Assembly: GCA_947463105.1 (NCBI GenBank)
Contig: CANHSD010000001.1
Span: 1 to 34,273, forward strand
Length of the DNA stretch: 34,273 bases
Direction of reading: 5' to 3'
Source: Chitinophagaceae bacterium
GTDB lineage: Bacteria > Bacteroidota > Bacteroidia > Chitinophagales > Chitinophagaceae
Position numbers and translations under genes: made by a program. Below the pieces are notes generated by a model. That model searched no databases. It saw nothing but the letters and a program-made list of their open reading frames with translations, and was not told the origin of the DNA. How positions within the stretch are numbered: position 1 is the first letter of the stretch; the number at the start of each line of letters is the position of its first letter. Positions 8,811 through 15,652 of this stretch are shown here, piece by piece.

Positions 8811-8961
8811 AGAGCGGTTGAGAGAATTTGAGCTTGCCAACCGGAGGTTGGGGAGGTTGAACCTGTTTTTCTAAAGGCAGATGGGTTCAGCCTCTTTCAC
8901 TTTCTCTATACATCCCTAAACCTCCCTCAACCACTTCACCCCCCTCAACCCCTTCAACCTC
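8811..8961. repeat. Intergenic palindromic repeat element, copy A (related to 30611-30722)
   Basis: The whole ahcY-pdxJ gap is a structured element. The left side is GTTGAG-rich and contains the hairpin CCAACC-GGA-GGTTGG (8837-8851) followed by GAGGTTGAACC; the latter is answered by GGTTCAGCCTC (8884-8894). The right side is a run of CTCAACC/CTTCAACC units up to 8961. The segment 8828-8851 matches 30624-30647 at 22 of 24 bases, and both copies continue with AACCTG then GGCAG. It abuts the pdxJ start with only 2 nt between. Confidence 0.75.
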
Positions 8962-8963
8962 AT

Positions 8964-9683
8964 ATGCCCCGCCTTTCCGTCAACATCAACAAAATAGCCA
9001 CCATCAGGAACAGCAGGGGCGGAAACAACCCAGACCTGATCAAGGTTGCTTTGGATGCTGAGCAGTTTGGCGCTGAGGGTATCACGGTTCATCCAAGACC
9101 AGACGAAAGACATATCCGCTACGCGGATGTAAGGGAGCTCAAGAAGGTGCTCACCACAGAGTTCAACATTGAAGGGAATTGCAGAGAGGAGAAATTTGTT
9201 CAGCTGGTACTTGAGGTAAAGCCAGATCAGGTTACCCTGGTTCCCGATGCGGAAGGCCAGTTGACATCAGATCATGGATGGGATACGGTCAGACACCGGG
9301 ATTACCTCACAGCAATGATTGGTATTTTCAAGTCAGCCGGCATCAGGACCAGTATTTTCTGTGATCCCGACCCAGCCATGGTAACAGGTGCTGCACTCAC
9401 TGGCACAGACAGGATCGAGCTCTACACTGAATCCTATGCCCATCATTTCAAAACCGACAGGGTATCCGCCATCGCCCCTTATGTTACAGCAGCCGAAACA
9501 GCAAAGGCGTTGGGCATGGGAATCAATGCCGGCCATGACCTCGACCTTGACAACCTTCATTACCTGGTCCAGGAGATTCCTTTTATCGATGAAGTAAGCA
9601 TTGGGCATGCACTTGTCTGCGATGCACTATATTTGGGTCTTGAAAATACCATCCAACTGTACCGACGGCAGTTGATCCATTGA
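8964..9683 (+). CDS. pdxJ: Pyridoxine 5'-phosphate synthase
   Basis: A 239-residue TIM-barrel enzyme of the DXP-dependent vitamin B6 pathway. It condenses 1-deoxy-xylulose 5-phosphate with 3-amino-2-oxopropyl phosphate to give pyridoxine 5'-phosphate. Family landmarks are the N-terminal LSVNINKIATIRNSRGG, the active-site loop TVHPRPDERHIRY, the central VTLVPDAEGQLTSDHGWD, the phosphate-binding GMGINAGHDLDLDNL and the C-terminal EVSIGHALVCDALYLGL. The length is normal. It sits 162 nt behind ahcY with a repeat element filling the gap and no visible TAnnTTTG, so its transcription may read through from ahcY. Its stop is 38 nt before the DUF2911 gene. Confidence 0.96.
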   Translation: MPRLSVNINKIATIRNSRGGNNPDLIKVALDAEQFGAEGITVHPRPDERHIRYADVRELKKVLTTEFNIEGNCREEKFVQLVLEVKPDQVTLVPDAEGQLTSDHGWDTVRHRDYLTAMIGIFKSAGIRTSIFCDPDPAMVTGAALTGTDRIELYTESYAHHFKTDRVSAIAPYVTAAETAKALGMGINAGHDLDLDNLHYLVQEIPFIDEVSIGHALVCDALYLGLENTIQLYRRQLIH

Positions 9684-9721
9684 ACCAATCAAATTTCAAA
9701 ACGTTATTAAAAAAAAAGCAC

Positions 9722-10228
9722 ATGAAACATCTACTCTACGCAACAATGTTCCTCTTGTTTTCTTCCTTCAGCATTTCCTTGCTGGCGCAAAATGCAAAAC
9801 CCAGCCCAGCTGTAACAGCTACAGGAAAAGCGGGCGATGCTAAAGTCACCATCAATTATGGCGCTCCTTCTGTCAAAGGCAGAAAGATTTGGGGAGAATT
9901 GGTTCCTTTCGGAAAAGTTTGGAGAACTGGCGCCAATGACGCCACCACATTTGAAATTGATGCAGATGTTAAGATAGAAGGACAGGCCCTGGCCAAAGGA
10001 AAGTATGCCTTGTTCACGATTCCTGAAGAAAACGAGTGGACCATCATTTTCAACAAAAACCCAAAGCAATGGGGTTCATACAGCTACAAGCAAGACGAGG
10101 ATGTACTGAGGGTAAAAGTGAAGCCTGGTAAATCATCTTCCTTCAATGAAAAACTGGCTTTTGAAGTTGCCGGAAACAAGGTTTTCATCCGTTGGGAAAA
10201 TGCAGAAGTTGCGTTCAAAGTGAAATAA
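9722..10228 (+). CDS. Exported DUF2911 family protein
   Basis: A 168-residue protein starting MKHLLYATMFLLFSS and with a signal peptide ending SLLAQ (about residue 23), so it is periplasmic or surface-exposed. The mature part carries the DUF2911 signatures VTINYGAPSVKGRKIWGELVP and GKVWRTGANDATTFE, then KGKYALFTIPEENEWTIIFNK. The biochemical role of the family is not established. An in-frame start at 9680 would add 14 residues in front of the signal peptide and overlap pdxJ, so the ATG at 9722 is preferred. It is likely the last gene of the ahcY-pdxJ unit, and a strong terminator follows it. Confidence 0.87.
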   Translation: MKHLLYATMFLLFSSFSISLLAQNAKPSPAVTATGKAGDAKVTINYGAPSVKGRKIWGELVPFGKVWRTGANDATTFEIDADVKIEGQALAKGKYALFTIPEENEWTIIFNKNPKQWGSYSYKQDEDVLRVKVKPGKSSSFNEKLAFEVAGNKVFIRWENAEVAFKVK

Positions 10229-10250
10229 GCAATCTGCCAATATCATTTGA

Positions 10251-10280
10251 GGCATTCCAATCTTTTGGAATGCCTTTTTT
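10251..10280 (+). terminator. Strong Rho-independent terminator after the DUF2911 gene
   Basis: GGCATTCCAA (10251-10260) pairs perfectly over 10 bp with TTGGAATGCC (10265-10274) across a TCTT loop, and six T residues follow. The T tract runs into the stop codon of the convergent esterase gene. Confidence 0.95.
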
Positions 10281-11064
10281 ATTTCAGGTCGCTCAACCAA
10301 CTGAGAAAAGCAGGCATGGCCCTGCCCCAGGTTGTAATATCATGTCGGCCATCCGCGATTTCGAGGTACTCGATGTCTGTTCCTTTTTTGTATCCGATGT
10401 CTTCGAGTTCTTCAATGATTCCCAGGGTATCATCAATGGAATCGATGATCCCATTTTTGTTCCTGTCCTCCTTTTCATCCAAGGCGCCCACCTGTAAAAA
10501 AAACTTCCTGTTTTCATGATAGGCAGCCTTCCTGACCTTGGCGTGCATGATCCTGTCGCGCTCTTCCACATAGCCATCTTCCAAAGATTTGGATCGCCAC
10601 CAGAAGGATCCGCTGAAAACGCCAACAGCACTGAAGTCCAGCGGATGATCAATGGCCATATCAAAAGCCATCAGTCCACCCAGGGAAAACCCAGCCAGGT
10701 ATTTTTTATCGAACTGGCCTGCATTTGTTTTTTGGTGAAGCAGGGGCATCAACTCTTTTAATATGAATGATGCGTAAGCTCCGGCACTTGCTCCCCTTTG
10801 CATAAAATCTGGAAAGCCCGCAACACCATACTCCTGTTTCCTTTCAGGACCAGCATGTATCCCAACGCAAATCAGCCTGCAGAATGAATGGACATGCTTT
10901 TCAAGCACACTAGCAAAGCCCATTGATGGGAGATCTTGGCCATCGTTGATGAGCAACAGTGCTACAGGCGATGAAGGGCAAGCGGCTTTTTTTTCATAGA
11001 CATCAACCTTTACTTGCCTGGAAAGAAAACTGGATTGAACCTGGAAACTAGAAACATCGCCCAT
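10279..11064 (-). CDS. Esterase-D/enterochelin-esterase-like alpha/beta hydrolase
   Basis: A 261-residue protein of the putative-esterase (alpha/beta hydrolase) family with no signal peptide. The nucleophile elbow is GFSLGG (S127), the acidic residue is probably the D in VGALDE (D196), and the histidine is in ADGRHDITTW (H241). An N-terminal ALLLINDGQDLPS stretch is typical of the enterochelin-esterase/feruloyl-esterase-like branch. Directly after the acidic residue there is an EF-hand-like loop, DRNKNGIIDSID (200-211), with oxygen-bearing side chains at loop positions 1, 3, 5, 9 and 12, which suggests a calcium site. The substrate is unknown. A -7 element lies 28 nt upstream. It is convergent with the DUF2911 gene. 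Confidence 0.85.
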   Translation of the reverse strand: MGDVSSFQVQSSFLSRQVKVDVYEKKAACPSSPVALLLINDGQDLPSMGFASVLEKHVHSFCRLICVGIHAGPERKQEYGVAGFPDFMQRGASAGAYASFILKELMPLLHQKTNAGQFDKKYLAGFSLGGLMAFDMAIDHPLDFSAVGVFSGSFWWRSKSLEDGYVEERDRIMHAKVRKAAYHENRKFFLQVGALDEKEDRNKNGIIDSIDDTLGIIEELEDIGYKKGTDIEYLEIADGRHDITTWGRAMPAFLSWLSDLK

Positions 11065-11092
11065 CGTATGCTTTTACTGCTTTGAGTGGCGA

Positions 11093-11100
11093 CAAAAATA
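11093..11100 (-). promoter_or_regulatory. -7 promoter element for the esterase gene
   Basis: On the minus strand the sequence is TATTTTTG, a match to TAnnTTTG, 28 nt before the ATG at 11064. The -33 half is not clear. Confidence 0.5.
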
Positions 11101-11183
11101 GGAAAAGGAATCTAGTATTGGGTTGAAGTACAAACGGAGCTGCATAAATAAAAATCATTAACTTAGGTCAACAAGTAAACAAC

Positions 11184-12143
11184 ATGGCGAAAATAATTGG
11201 TGTCCTGCATGGCAAGGAAAGATCTTTCCCAGAAGCATTGATCACAAGGATCAATGAAAAGAATATCAAAGGCATTTCAGCAGCACAGGTAAAAATTGAC
11301 AAGGTCATCCAGGGCGACCCTTCAGGGTATGCTGTAATCATTGACAGGATATCCCAGGATGTTCCGTTTTACAGGGCATTCCTCAAAAATGCTGCCATCT
11401 CTGGTACGGCTGTCATCAACAATCCTTTCTGGTGGAGCGCCGATGAAAAGTTTTTCAACAATGCCTTGGCCACCAAAATTGGTGTGCCGGTCCCAAAAAC
11501 AGTTATCCTTCCTTCAAGGGAACTCCCAGACGATACCTCAGCGGAGTCATTTTCCAACCTGGCCTATCCACTGGATTGGAAGGGTATCTTTGATTATGTT
11601 GGGTTTCCAGCATACATGAAACCTTTTGCGGGGGGTGGCTGGAAAAATGTTTACCGACTGAACGACATGAATGAGTTTTTTGAAAGACATGCTGAAACCG
11701 GCCAACTGGTCATGCTCTTGCAGGAAGAGATTGTGTTTGAGGAATATTACCGTTGTTATTGCATCGGCAGAAAGCATGTCCGCATCATGCCATACGAACC
11801 ACGCAACCCCCATCATCTGCGGTATGTTGCCAACTTCAAACCCTCAGCCAAAATGCTGAAGACCATGGAAGATATTGTGTTGAACATCAACAATCATCTT
11901 GGTTATGATTTCAACACTGTTGAATTGGCCATCCGGGATGGCATTCCATACGCGATTGATTTTTGCAACCCTGCCCCAGATGCTGACCTGAAAAGTGTTG
12001 GTCAAGAAAATTTTGACTGGGTTGTTGAGACTTCGGCCAATTATGCGATTGAAGTTGCAGAAAACCTGAAAGAAGGAGCAAACAACCTCGCATGGGGAGA
12101 GTATATCAAAAAAAGCGCAACAGGCAAACCGCTAACCAAATAA
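11184..12143 (+). CDS. ATP-grasp domain ligase, first gene of a putative amide-ligase cluster
   Basis: A 319-residue protein of RimK/D-Ala-D-Ala-ligase-like layout. Residues 1-110 form a preATP-grasp-like Rossmann region. The ATP-binding lysine and glycine-rich loop are in PAYMKPFAGGGWKNV (K146, G150-152), the hinge acidic residues in LLQEEIVFEEY (181-187), and the metal-binding acidic and amide residues in YDFNTVELAI (E247) and IDFCNPAP (D259, N262). Enzymes of this fold activate a carboxylate as acyl-phosphate and join it to an amine or thiol. Neither substrate is predictable. It is followed after 13 nt by the GCS2-type ligase and leads an operon with other ligase-type enzymes. The call as ATP-grasp is fairly firm; the reaction is inferred. 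Confidence 0.8.
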   Translation: MAKIIGVLHGKERSFPEALITRINEKNIKGISAAQVKIDKVIQGDPSGYAVIIDRISQDVPFYRAFLKNAAISGTAVINNPFWWSADEKFFNNALATKIGVPVPKTVILPSRELPDDTSAESFSNLAYPLDWKGIFDYVGFPAYMKPFAGGGWKNVYRLNDMNEFFERHAETGQLVMLLQEEIVFEEYYRCYCIGRKHVRIMPYEPRNPHHLRYVANFKPSAKMLKTMEDIVLNINNHLGYDFNTVELAIRDGIPYAIDFCNPAPDADLKSVGQENFDWVVETSANYAIEVAENLKEGANNLAWGEYIKKSATGKPLTK

Positions 12144-12156
12144 ACCACCATTCAAG

Positions 12157-13263
12157 ATGATCAACTATAAACAATTTACGGTCGGCATCGAGGAAGAATA
12201 CATGGTCATTGACCCTTCAACCAAAGCGCTGATCAGCCATGAGCAGAAAATAGTTGCTGAAGGTCAAAAAATCATCAGCGAAAAAGTAAAGGCAGAAATG
12301 CACCAGGCGGTGGTAGAAGTGGGCACTGATGTTTGCGACAACATTGAAGATGCCAGGCATGATATCTACAACCTTAGAAAAACAATCCATGGCATCGCTG
12401 AATCGCTGGGATTCAGTGTTGGTGCGGCAGGAACACACCCTTTCAGCACCTGGCGCCAACAGCTGATCACAGACCATATCCGGTACCAGGAAATTGTCAA
12501 TGAGATGCAGGATGCCGCAAGATCCAACCTGATCTTTGGACTGCATGTCCATGTTGGCATGCCCTCCAAGGAAATGGCCATTCACATTGCCAACTCTGCA
12601 AGGTACTTCCTACCCCATGTGTTTGCCCTTAGCGCCAACTCCCCCTTTTGGGAAGGGCGGGTAACTGGGTTTAAATCATATAGAACCAAGGTTTTCGATA
12701 AGTTTCCAAGAACAGGAATACCAGATTATTTTGACAGTTACAGCGCTTACGAGAATTATGTGAACCTGCTCATCAAAACCAACTGCATCGATAATGCCAA
12801 AAAAATCTGGTGGGATCTTCGGGTGCATCCATTTTATGGTACAGTTGAATTCAGGGTATGCGATGTACCCCTTACCGTTGATGAAACGGTGGGCTTTGCA
12901 GCCTTGTTCCAGTGCATTTGTGCCAAGCTGTTCAAACTCAGGGAAGCCAACCTGAACTTCATGATTTATCCCAGGGCCCTGGTGAATGAAAACAAGTGGC
13001 GCGCGTCCCGCTACGGGATTGATGACAAGCTGATCGACTTTGGAAAAGAGCAGGAGGTGAATACCAGGGCTTTGATCCTTGAACTCCTTGATTTTATTGA
13101 TGATGTGGTGGATGAACTGGGCTGCAGGGAAGCCCTTAAAAGCATCACCACCATTTTAGAAAAAGGGACCGGAGCAGACAGACAACTGGAAATCTACAAA
13201 CAAACCAAGAGTTTTCCAGCGGTTGCTGCTTATATCGAATCCAAGTTTCTTGGCAGCCTTTGA
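12157..13263 (+). CDS. Carboxylate-amine ligase, GCS2 (glutamate-cysteine ligase type 2/YbdK-like) family
   Basis: A 368-residue protein of the glutamine-synthetase-like fold. Key motifs are GIEEEYMVID at the N-terminus (E12-E14, metal/ATP site), VEVGTDVCDNIEDAR (about 53-67), NLIFGLHVHVGMP (about 125-137, with the conserved HVHVG) and WWDLRVHPFYGTVEFRVCD (about 220-238). These are the family's conserved blocks. Known members make gamma-glutamyl-cysteine or have weak glutamate-cysteine ligase activity (E. coli YbdK); many have unknown substrates. The tight packing with ATP-grasp genes on both sides suggests it supplies one amide bond of a multi-step product. A classical glutathione pathway is possible but not shown, since no GshB-like or GshF protein is clearly recognised. 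Confidence 0.88.
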   Translation: MINYKQFTVGIEEEYMVIDPSTKALISHEQKIVAEGQKIISEKVKAEMHQAVVEVGTDVCDNIEDARHDIYNLRKTIHGIAESLGFSVGAAGTHPFSTWRQQLITDHIRYQEIVNEMQDAARSNLIFGLHVHVGMPSKEMAIHIANSARYFLPHVFALSANSPFWEGRVTGFKSYRTKVFDKFPRTGIPDYFDSYSAYENYVNLLIKTNCIDNAKKIWWDLRVHPFYGTVEFRVCDVPLTVDETVGFAALFQCICAKLFKLREANLNFMIYPRALVNENKWRASRYGIDDKLIDFGKEQEVNTRALILELLDFIDDVVDELGCREALKSITTILEKGTGADRQLEIYKQTKSFPAVAAYIESKFLGSL

Positions 13264-13265
13264 TG

Positions 13266-13273
13266 TACCTTTG
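13266..13273 (+). promoter_or_regulatory. Possible internal -7 promoter element before the amidotransferase gene
   Basis: TACCTTTG fits TAnnTTTG and lies 8 nt before the ATG at 13282, inside the 18-nt gap between two cluster genes. It could give an extra, nearly leaderless transcript for the last three genes. A -33 element at normal spacing is not obvious. Confidence 0.4.
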
Positions 13274-13281
13274 TAGGCGAA

Positions 13282-14106
13282 ATGAAGAAGATCAGGATTG
13301 CCATACTGGACCTCTATGATGGTCAACAAAATGAGGGGATGCGGTGCATCAGGGAAATGTTGGTGAGCATGAATACTGCACATCATCAGTCGCTTGAATG
13401 GAAGGAATTTGAAGTGCGCAACAAAGCGGAATTACCTTCATTGGAATTCGATATTTATCTTTCCACCGGTGGGCCCGGAAGTCCTTTGGAAAGTGAGGGA
13501 ACGGCTTGGGACAATGCCTATTTCAAATGGCTCTCAGACTTGGTTGCATGGAACAATGCAGCCAACAACATCAACAAAAAATACGCTTTTTTCATCTGCC
13601 ACTCTTACCAGCTGGCCTGCCGCTATTTTGAATTGGGACATGTAACCAAACGCAAGTCTACTGCATTTGGCGTCTTCCCCATGCACAGGATGGATGCAGG
13701 TCTGGATGAACCTGTTTTCAATGGACTCAACGATCCTATATATGGTGTTGACAGCCGCGACTTTCAGGTAGTCCAGCCCCAACTGGACAGGATGAGGGAA
13801 TTGGGAGCGAAAATGCTTTGCATTGAAAAAGAGCGGCCCCATATTGACCTGGAAAGAGCCGTCATGGCCATCCGGTTCAATGCCTATATGGTAGGAACAC
13901 AGTTTCATCCAGAGGCCGATGCCCAGGGAATGAGCATGTATCTGAAGCGGGAAGACAAGAAAAAAACCGTGATCGAAAACCATGGACAGGAAAAATGGGA
14001 GTCCATGATTGAGCAACTCAATGATCCTGAAAAAATCAGCATGACCAACAGCCATGTCTTGCCCAATTTTATTGTGCAGGCCATTGCCAAGATCAACAAC
14101 CCTTAA
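13282..14106 (+). CDS. Class I glutamine amidotransferase-like protein (GMP-synthase-like) with atypical nucleophile motif
   Basis: A 274-residue protein resembling the glutaminase domain of GMP synthase. YLSTGGPGSPLE (about 59-70) matches the oxyanion strand. The nucleophile segment is FFICHSYQLA with C106, and the His-Glu pair is in GTQFHPEAD (H209, E211), so the catalytic triad is intact. The usual GxCxGxQ around the cysteine reads I-C-H-S-Y-Q here, with the second glycine replaced by serine. Class I amidotransferases release ammonia from glutamine for a partner synthetase; in this cluster it could feed an amide-forming ligase. Alternatively it could be a peptidase or gamma-glutamyl hydrolase of the same fold. 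It is 18 nt behind the GCS2 gene and 22 nt before the next gene. Confidence 0.82.
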   Translation: MKKIRIAILDLYDGQQNEGMRCIREMLVSMNTAHHQSLEWKEFEVRNKAELPSLEFDIYLSTGGPGSPLESEGTAWDNAYFKWLSDLVAWNNAANNINKKYAFFICHSYQLACRYFELGHVTKRKSTAFGVFPMHRMDAGLDEPVFNGLNDPIYGVDSRDFQVVQPQLDRMRELGAKMLCIEKERPHIDLERAVMAIRFNAYMVGTQFHPEADAQGMSMYLKREDKKKTVIENHGQEKWESMIEQLNDPEKISMTNSHVLPNFIVQAIAKINNP

Positions 14107-14128
14107 AGCCTTTCATAAAACACAGGAG

Positions 14129-15322
14129 ATGATCCAAACGATCAGGGAACAATTCAATGCATCATTCAGTCAGGAGAAATATGAAAATTTCCTCAAGGAC
14201 CTGAACAGTGCTTACCCTGGTGCCATTGATTTTCGGGTTGCAGAGACCCCTGTATTCATTGACCGAAAGCTTGGGCAGGAAATGATCCAAACCTGTGAAT
14301 CGATCATCGATTTCATTATCCATCCTGACTTCAATACACTTACCCAAAGGGCCATCCCTGCTGATGAGATGGTTCAGGCGCAAAACAACATATCCCATTT
14401 TATTGCATTCGATTTCGGGATCTGCGAAAACGAAACAGGTGGTTTTTTTCCTGCCCTCATCGAAATGCAGGGCTTCCCCACCCTGTTTGGCATGCAGGCC
14501 TATTATCCGGAGGTATTGGAGAGGCATTTCAAGATTCCTGATGGATTTTCCCACTACTTCAATGGATTGAACAAATTAAGTTATATAGCGCTTCTCAAAC
14601 GTGTAATCCTTGGAGAACACAAGCCAGAAGAAGTAATTCTGCTTGAAATAAAACCGCATCAACAAAAAACAAGGATTGATTTTTATTGCACAGAAGAGTA
14701 CCTGGGCATTGCGCCGGTTTGCATCACTGCATTAACAAAAGAAGGAAGAGAATTGTACTATGACAACAATGGCGTAAAAACAAGGATCAAAAGAATCTAT
14801 AACAGGATCATTGCGGATGAATTGAATGCTGTAAAGGATTCCCTTGGGCCAATTGTGGACCTGAGGGCAGACCTTGATGTGGAGTGGGTGCCCCACCCCA
14901 ACTGGTTTTACAGGATTTCAAAATTCACCCTGCCTTTTCTTCATCACCCATTCATTCCGGAAACTTTTTTCCTCAATGAAGTGAAAAGCATCCCGGAAGA
15001 CCTGCACAATTATGTACTGAAACCCTTGTTTTCATTTGCCGGGCAAGGTGTGGTGATTGATGTAAACAAAGAAGACATTGAGGCCATCCAGCAACCTGAG
15101 CACTGGATTCTGCAACGCAAGGTCAAGTACGCTTCCTGCATCCAAACACCCAATGAACCTGCAAAAGCAGAAATCAGGCTGATGTATGTCTGGGAAGAAG
15201 GAAAAGAAAGACCCACCCTGGCCACTAACCTGGCAAGGCTCAGCAAAGGGAAAATGATTGGCGTAAGGTACAACAAGGACAAAGACTGGGTTGGAGGTTC
15301 TGTAGCCTATTTTGAACAATAA
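14129..15322 (+). CDS. Putative circularly permuted ATP-grasp protein
   Basis: A 397-residue protein that I do not recognise as a named family. Its motif order suggests a circularly permuted ATP-grasp enzyme like glutathionylspermidine-synthase-type proteins. A metal-binding-like ALIEMQGFPTLFG (E112, Q114) comes first. GVKTRIKRIYNRI (about 215-227), reminiscent of the YRR segment of permuted ATP-grasps, follows. The ATP-binding YVLKPLFSFAGQGV (K298, G305, G307) and a hinge-like WILQRKV (about 326-332) come last, whereas normal ATP-grasps have them first. An in-frame start at 14054 would overlap the previous gene by 53 nt and add unrelated residues, so the ATG at 14129 is used. Function is inferred to be carboxylate ligation within the cluster. 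Confidence 0.68.
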   Translation: MIQTIREQFNASFSQEKYENFLKDLNSAYPGAIDFRVAETPVFIDRKLGQEMIQTCESIIDFIIHPDFNTLTQRAIPADEMVQAQNNISHFIAFDFGICENETGGFFPALIEMQGFPTLFGMQAYYPEVLERHFKIPDGFSHYFNGLNKLSYIALLKRVILGEHKPEEVILLEIKPHQQKTRIDFYCTEEYLGIAPVCITALTKEGRELYYDNNGVKTRIKRIYNRIIADELNAVKDSLGPIVDLRADLDVEWVPHPNWFYRISKFTLPFLHHPFIPETFFLNEVKSIPEDLHNYVLKPLFSFAGQGVVIDVNKEDIEAIQQPEHWILQRKVKYASCIQTPNEPAKAEIRLMYVWEEGKERPTLATNLARLSKGKMIGVRYNKDKDWVGGSVAYFEQ

Positions 15323-15332
15323 ACATCATCGC

Positions 15333-15650
15333 ATGCCACATCTCAATGAAGTAAACAAGAAATTATTGACAGAAGGAATCATGGGCCAATACGTGCATGG
15401 AGAAAGCACCACCTTAGGATGGGTGACCATCCAGGCAGGCAGCAAACTGCCTGCCCACCATCATCCCCATGAACAAATAACCCTGATGCTCGAAGGGAAA
15501 ATGGAAATGCAAATCGGAGATGAAACGGTTATGCTTGAGCCAGGTGTGGTGAAGGTCATTCCCTCTAATACACCCCACTCAGCCATCGCACATACCGATT
15601 GTATACTGATTGATGTATTCAGTCCTGTAAGGGAAGACTACCGCGACTAG
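15333..15650 (+). CDS. Small single-domain cupin protein
   Basis: A 105-residue one-domain cupin. The first cupin motif is HHHPHEQITLMLEG (from H42) and the second is PGVVKVIPSNTPHSA (H82), giving a 3-His/Glu-type metal site. Such small cupins can be isomerases, dioxygenases or sugar- and ligand-binding regulators; the sequence does not decide. An in-frame TTG at 15312 would overlap the previous stop and add 7 residues, so the ATG at 15333, 10 nt after the previous gene, was chosen. It is the last gene of the amide-ligase cluster by spacing and could modify or hydrolyse the product. The gap to the convergent adaptor gene is just 2 nt and no terminator is visible. Confidence 0.85.
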   Translation: MPHLNEVNKKLLTEGIMGQYVHGESTTLGWVTIQAGSKLPAHHHPHEQITLMLEGKMEMQIGDETVMLEPGVVKVIPSNTPHSAIAHTDCILIDVFSPVREDYRD

Positions 15651-15652
15651 GA

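Noticed and set aside
12157..14106. A classical glutathione synthesis pathway (GshA plus GshB)
   Set aside because: The GCS2 family fits the first step, but neither ATP-grasp protein shows clear GshB features, and the GATase and cupin have no place in that pathway.
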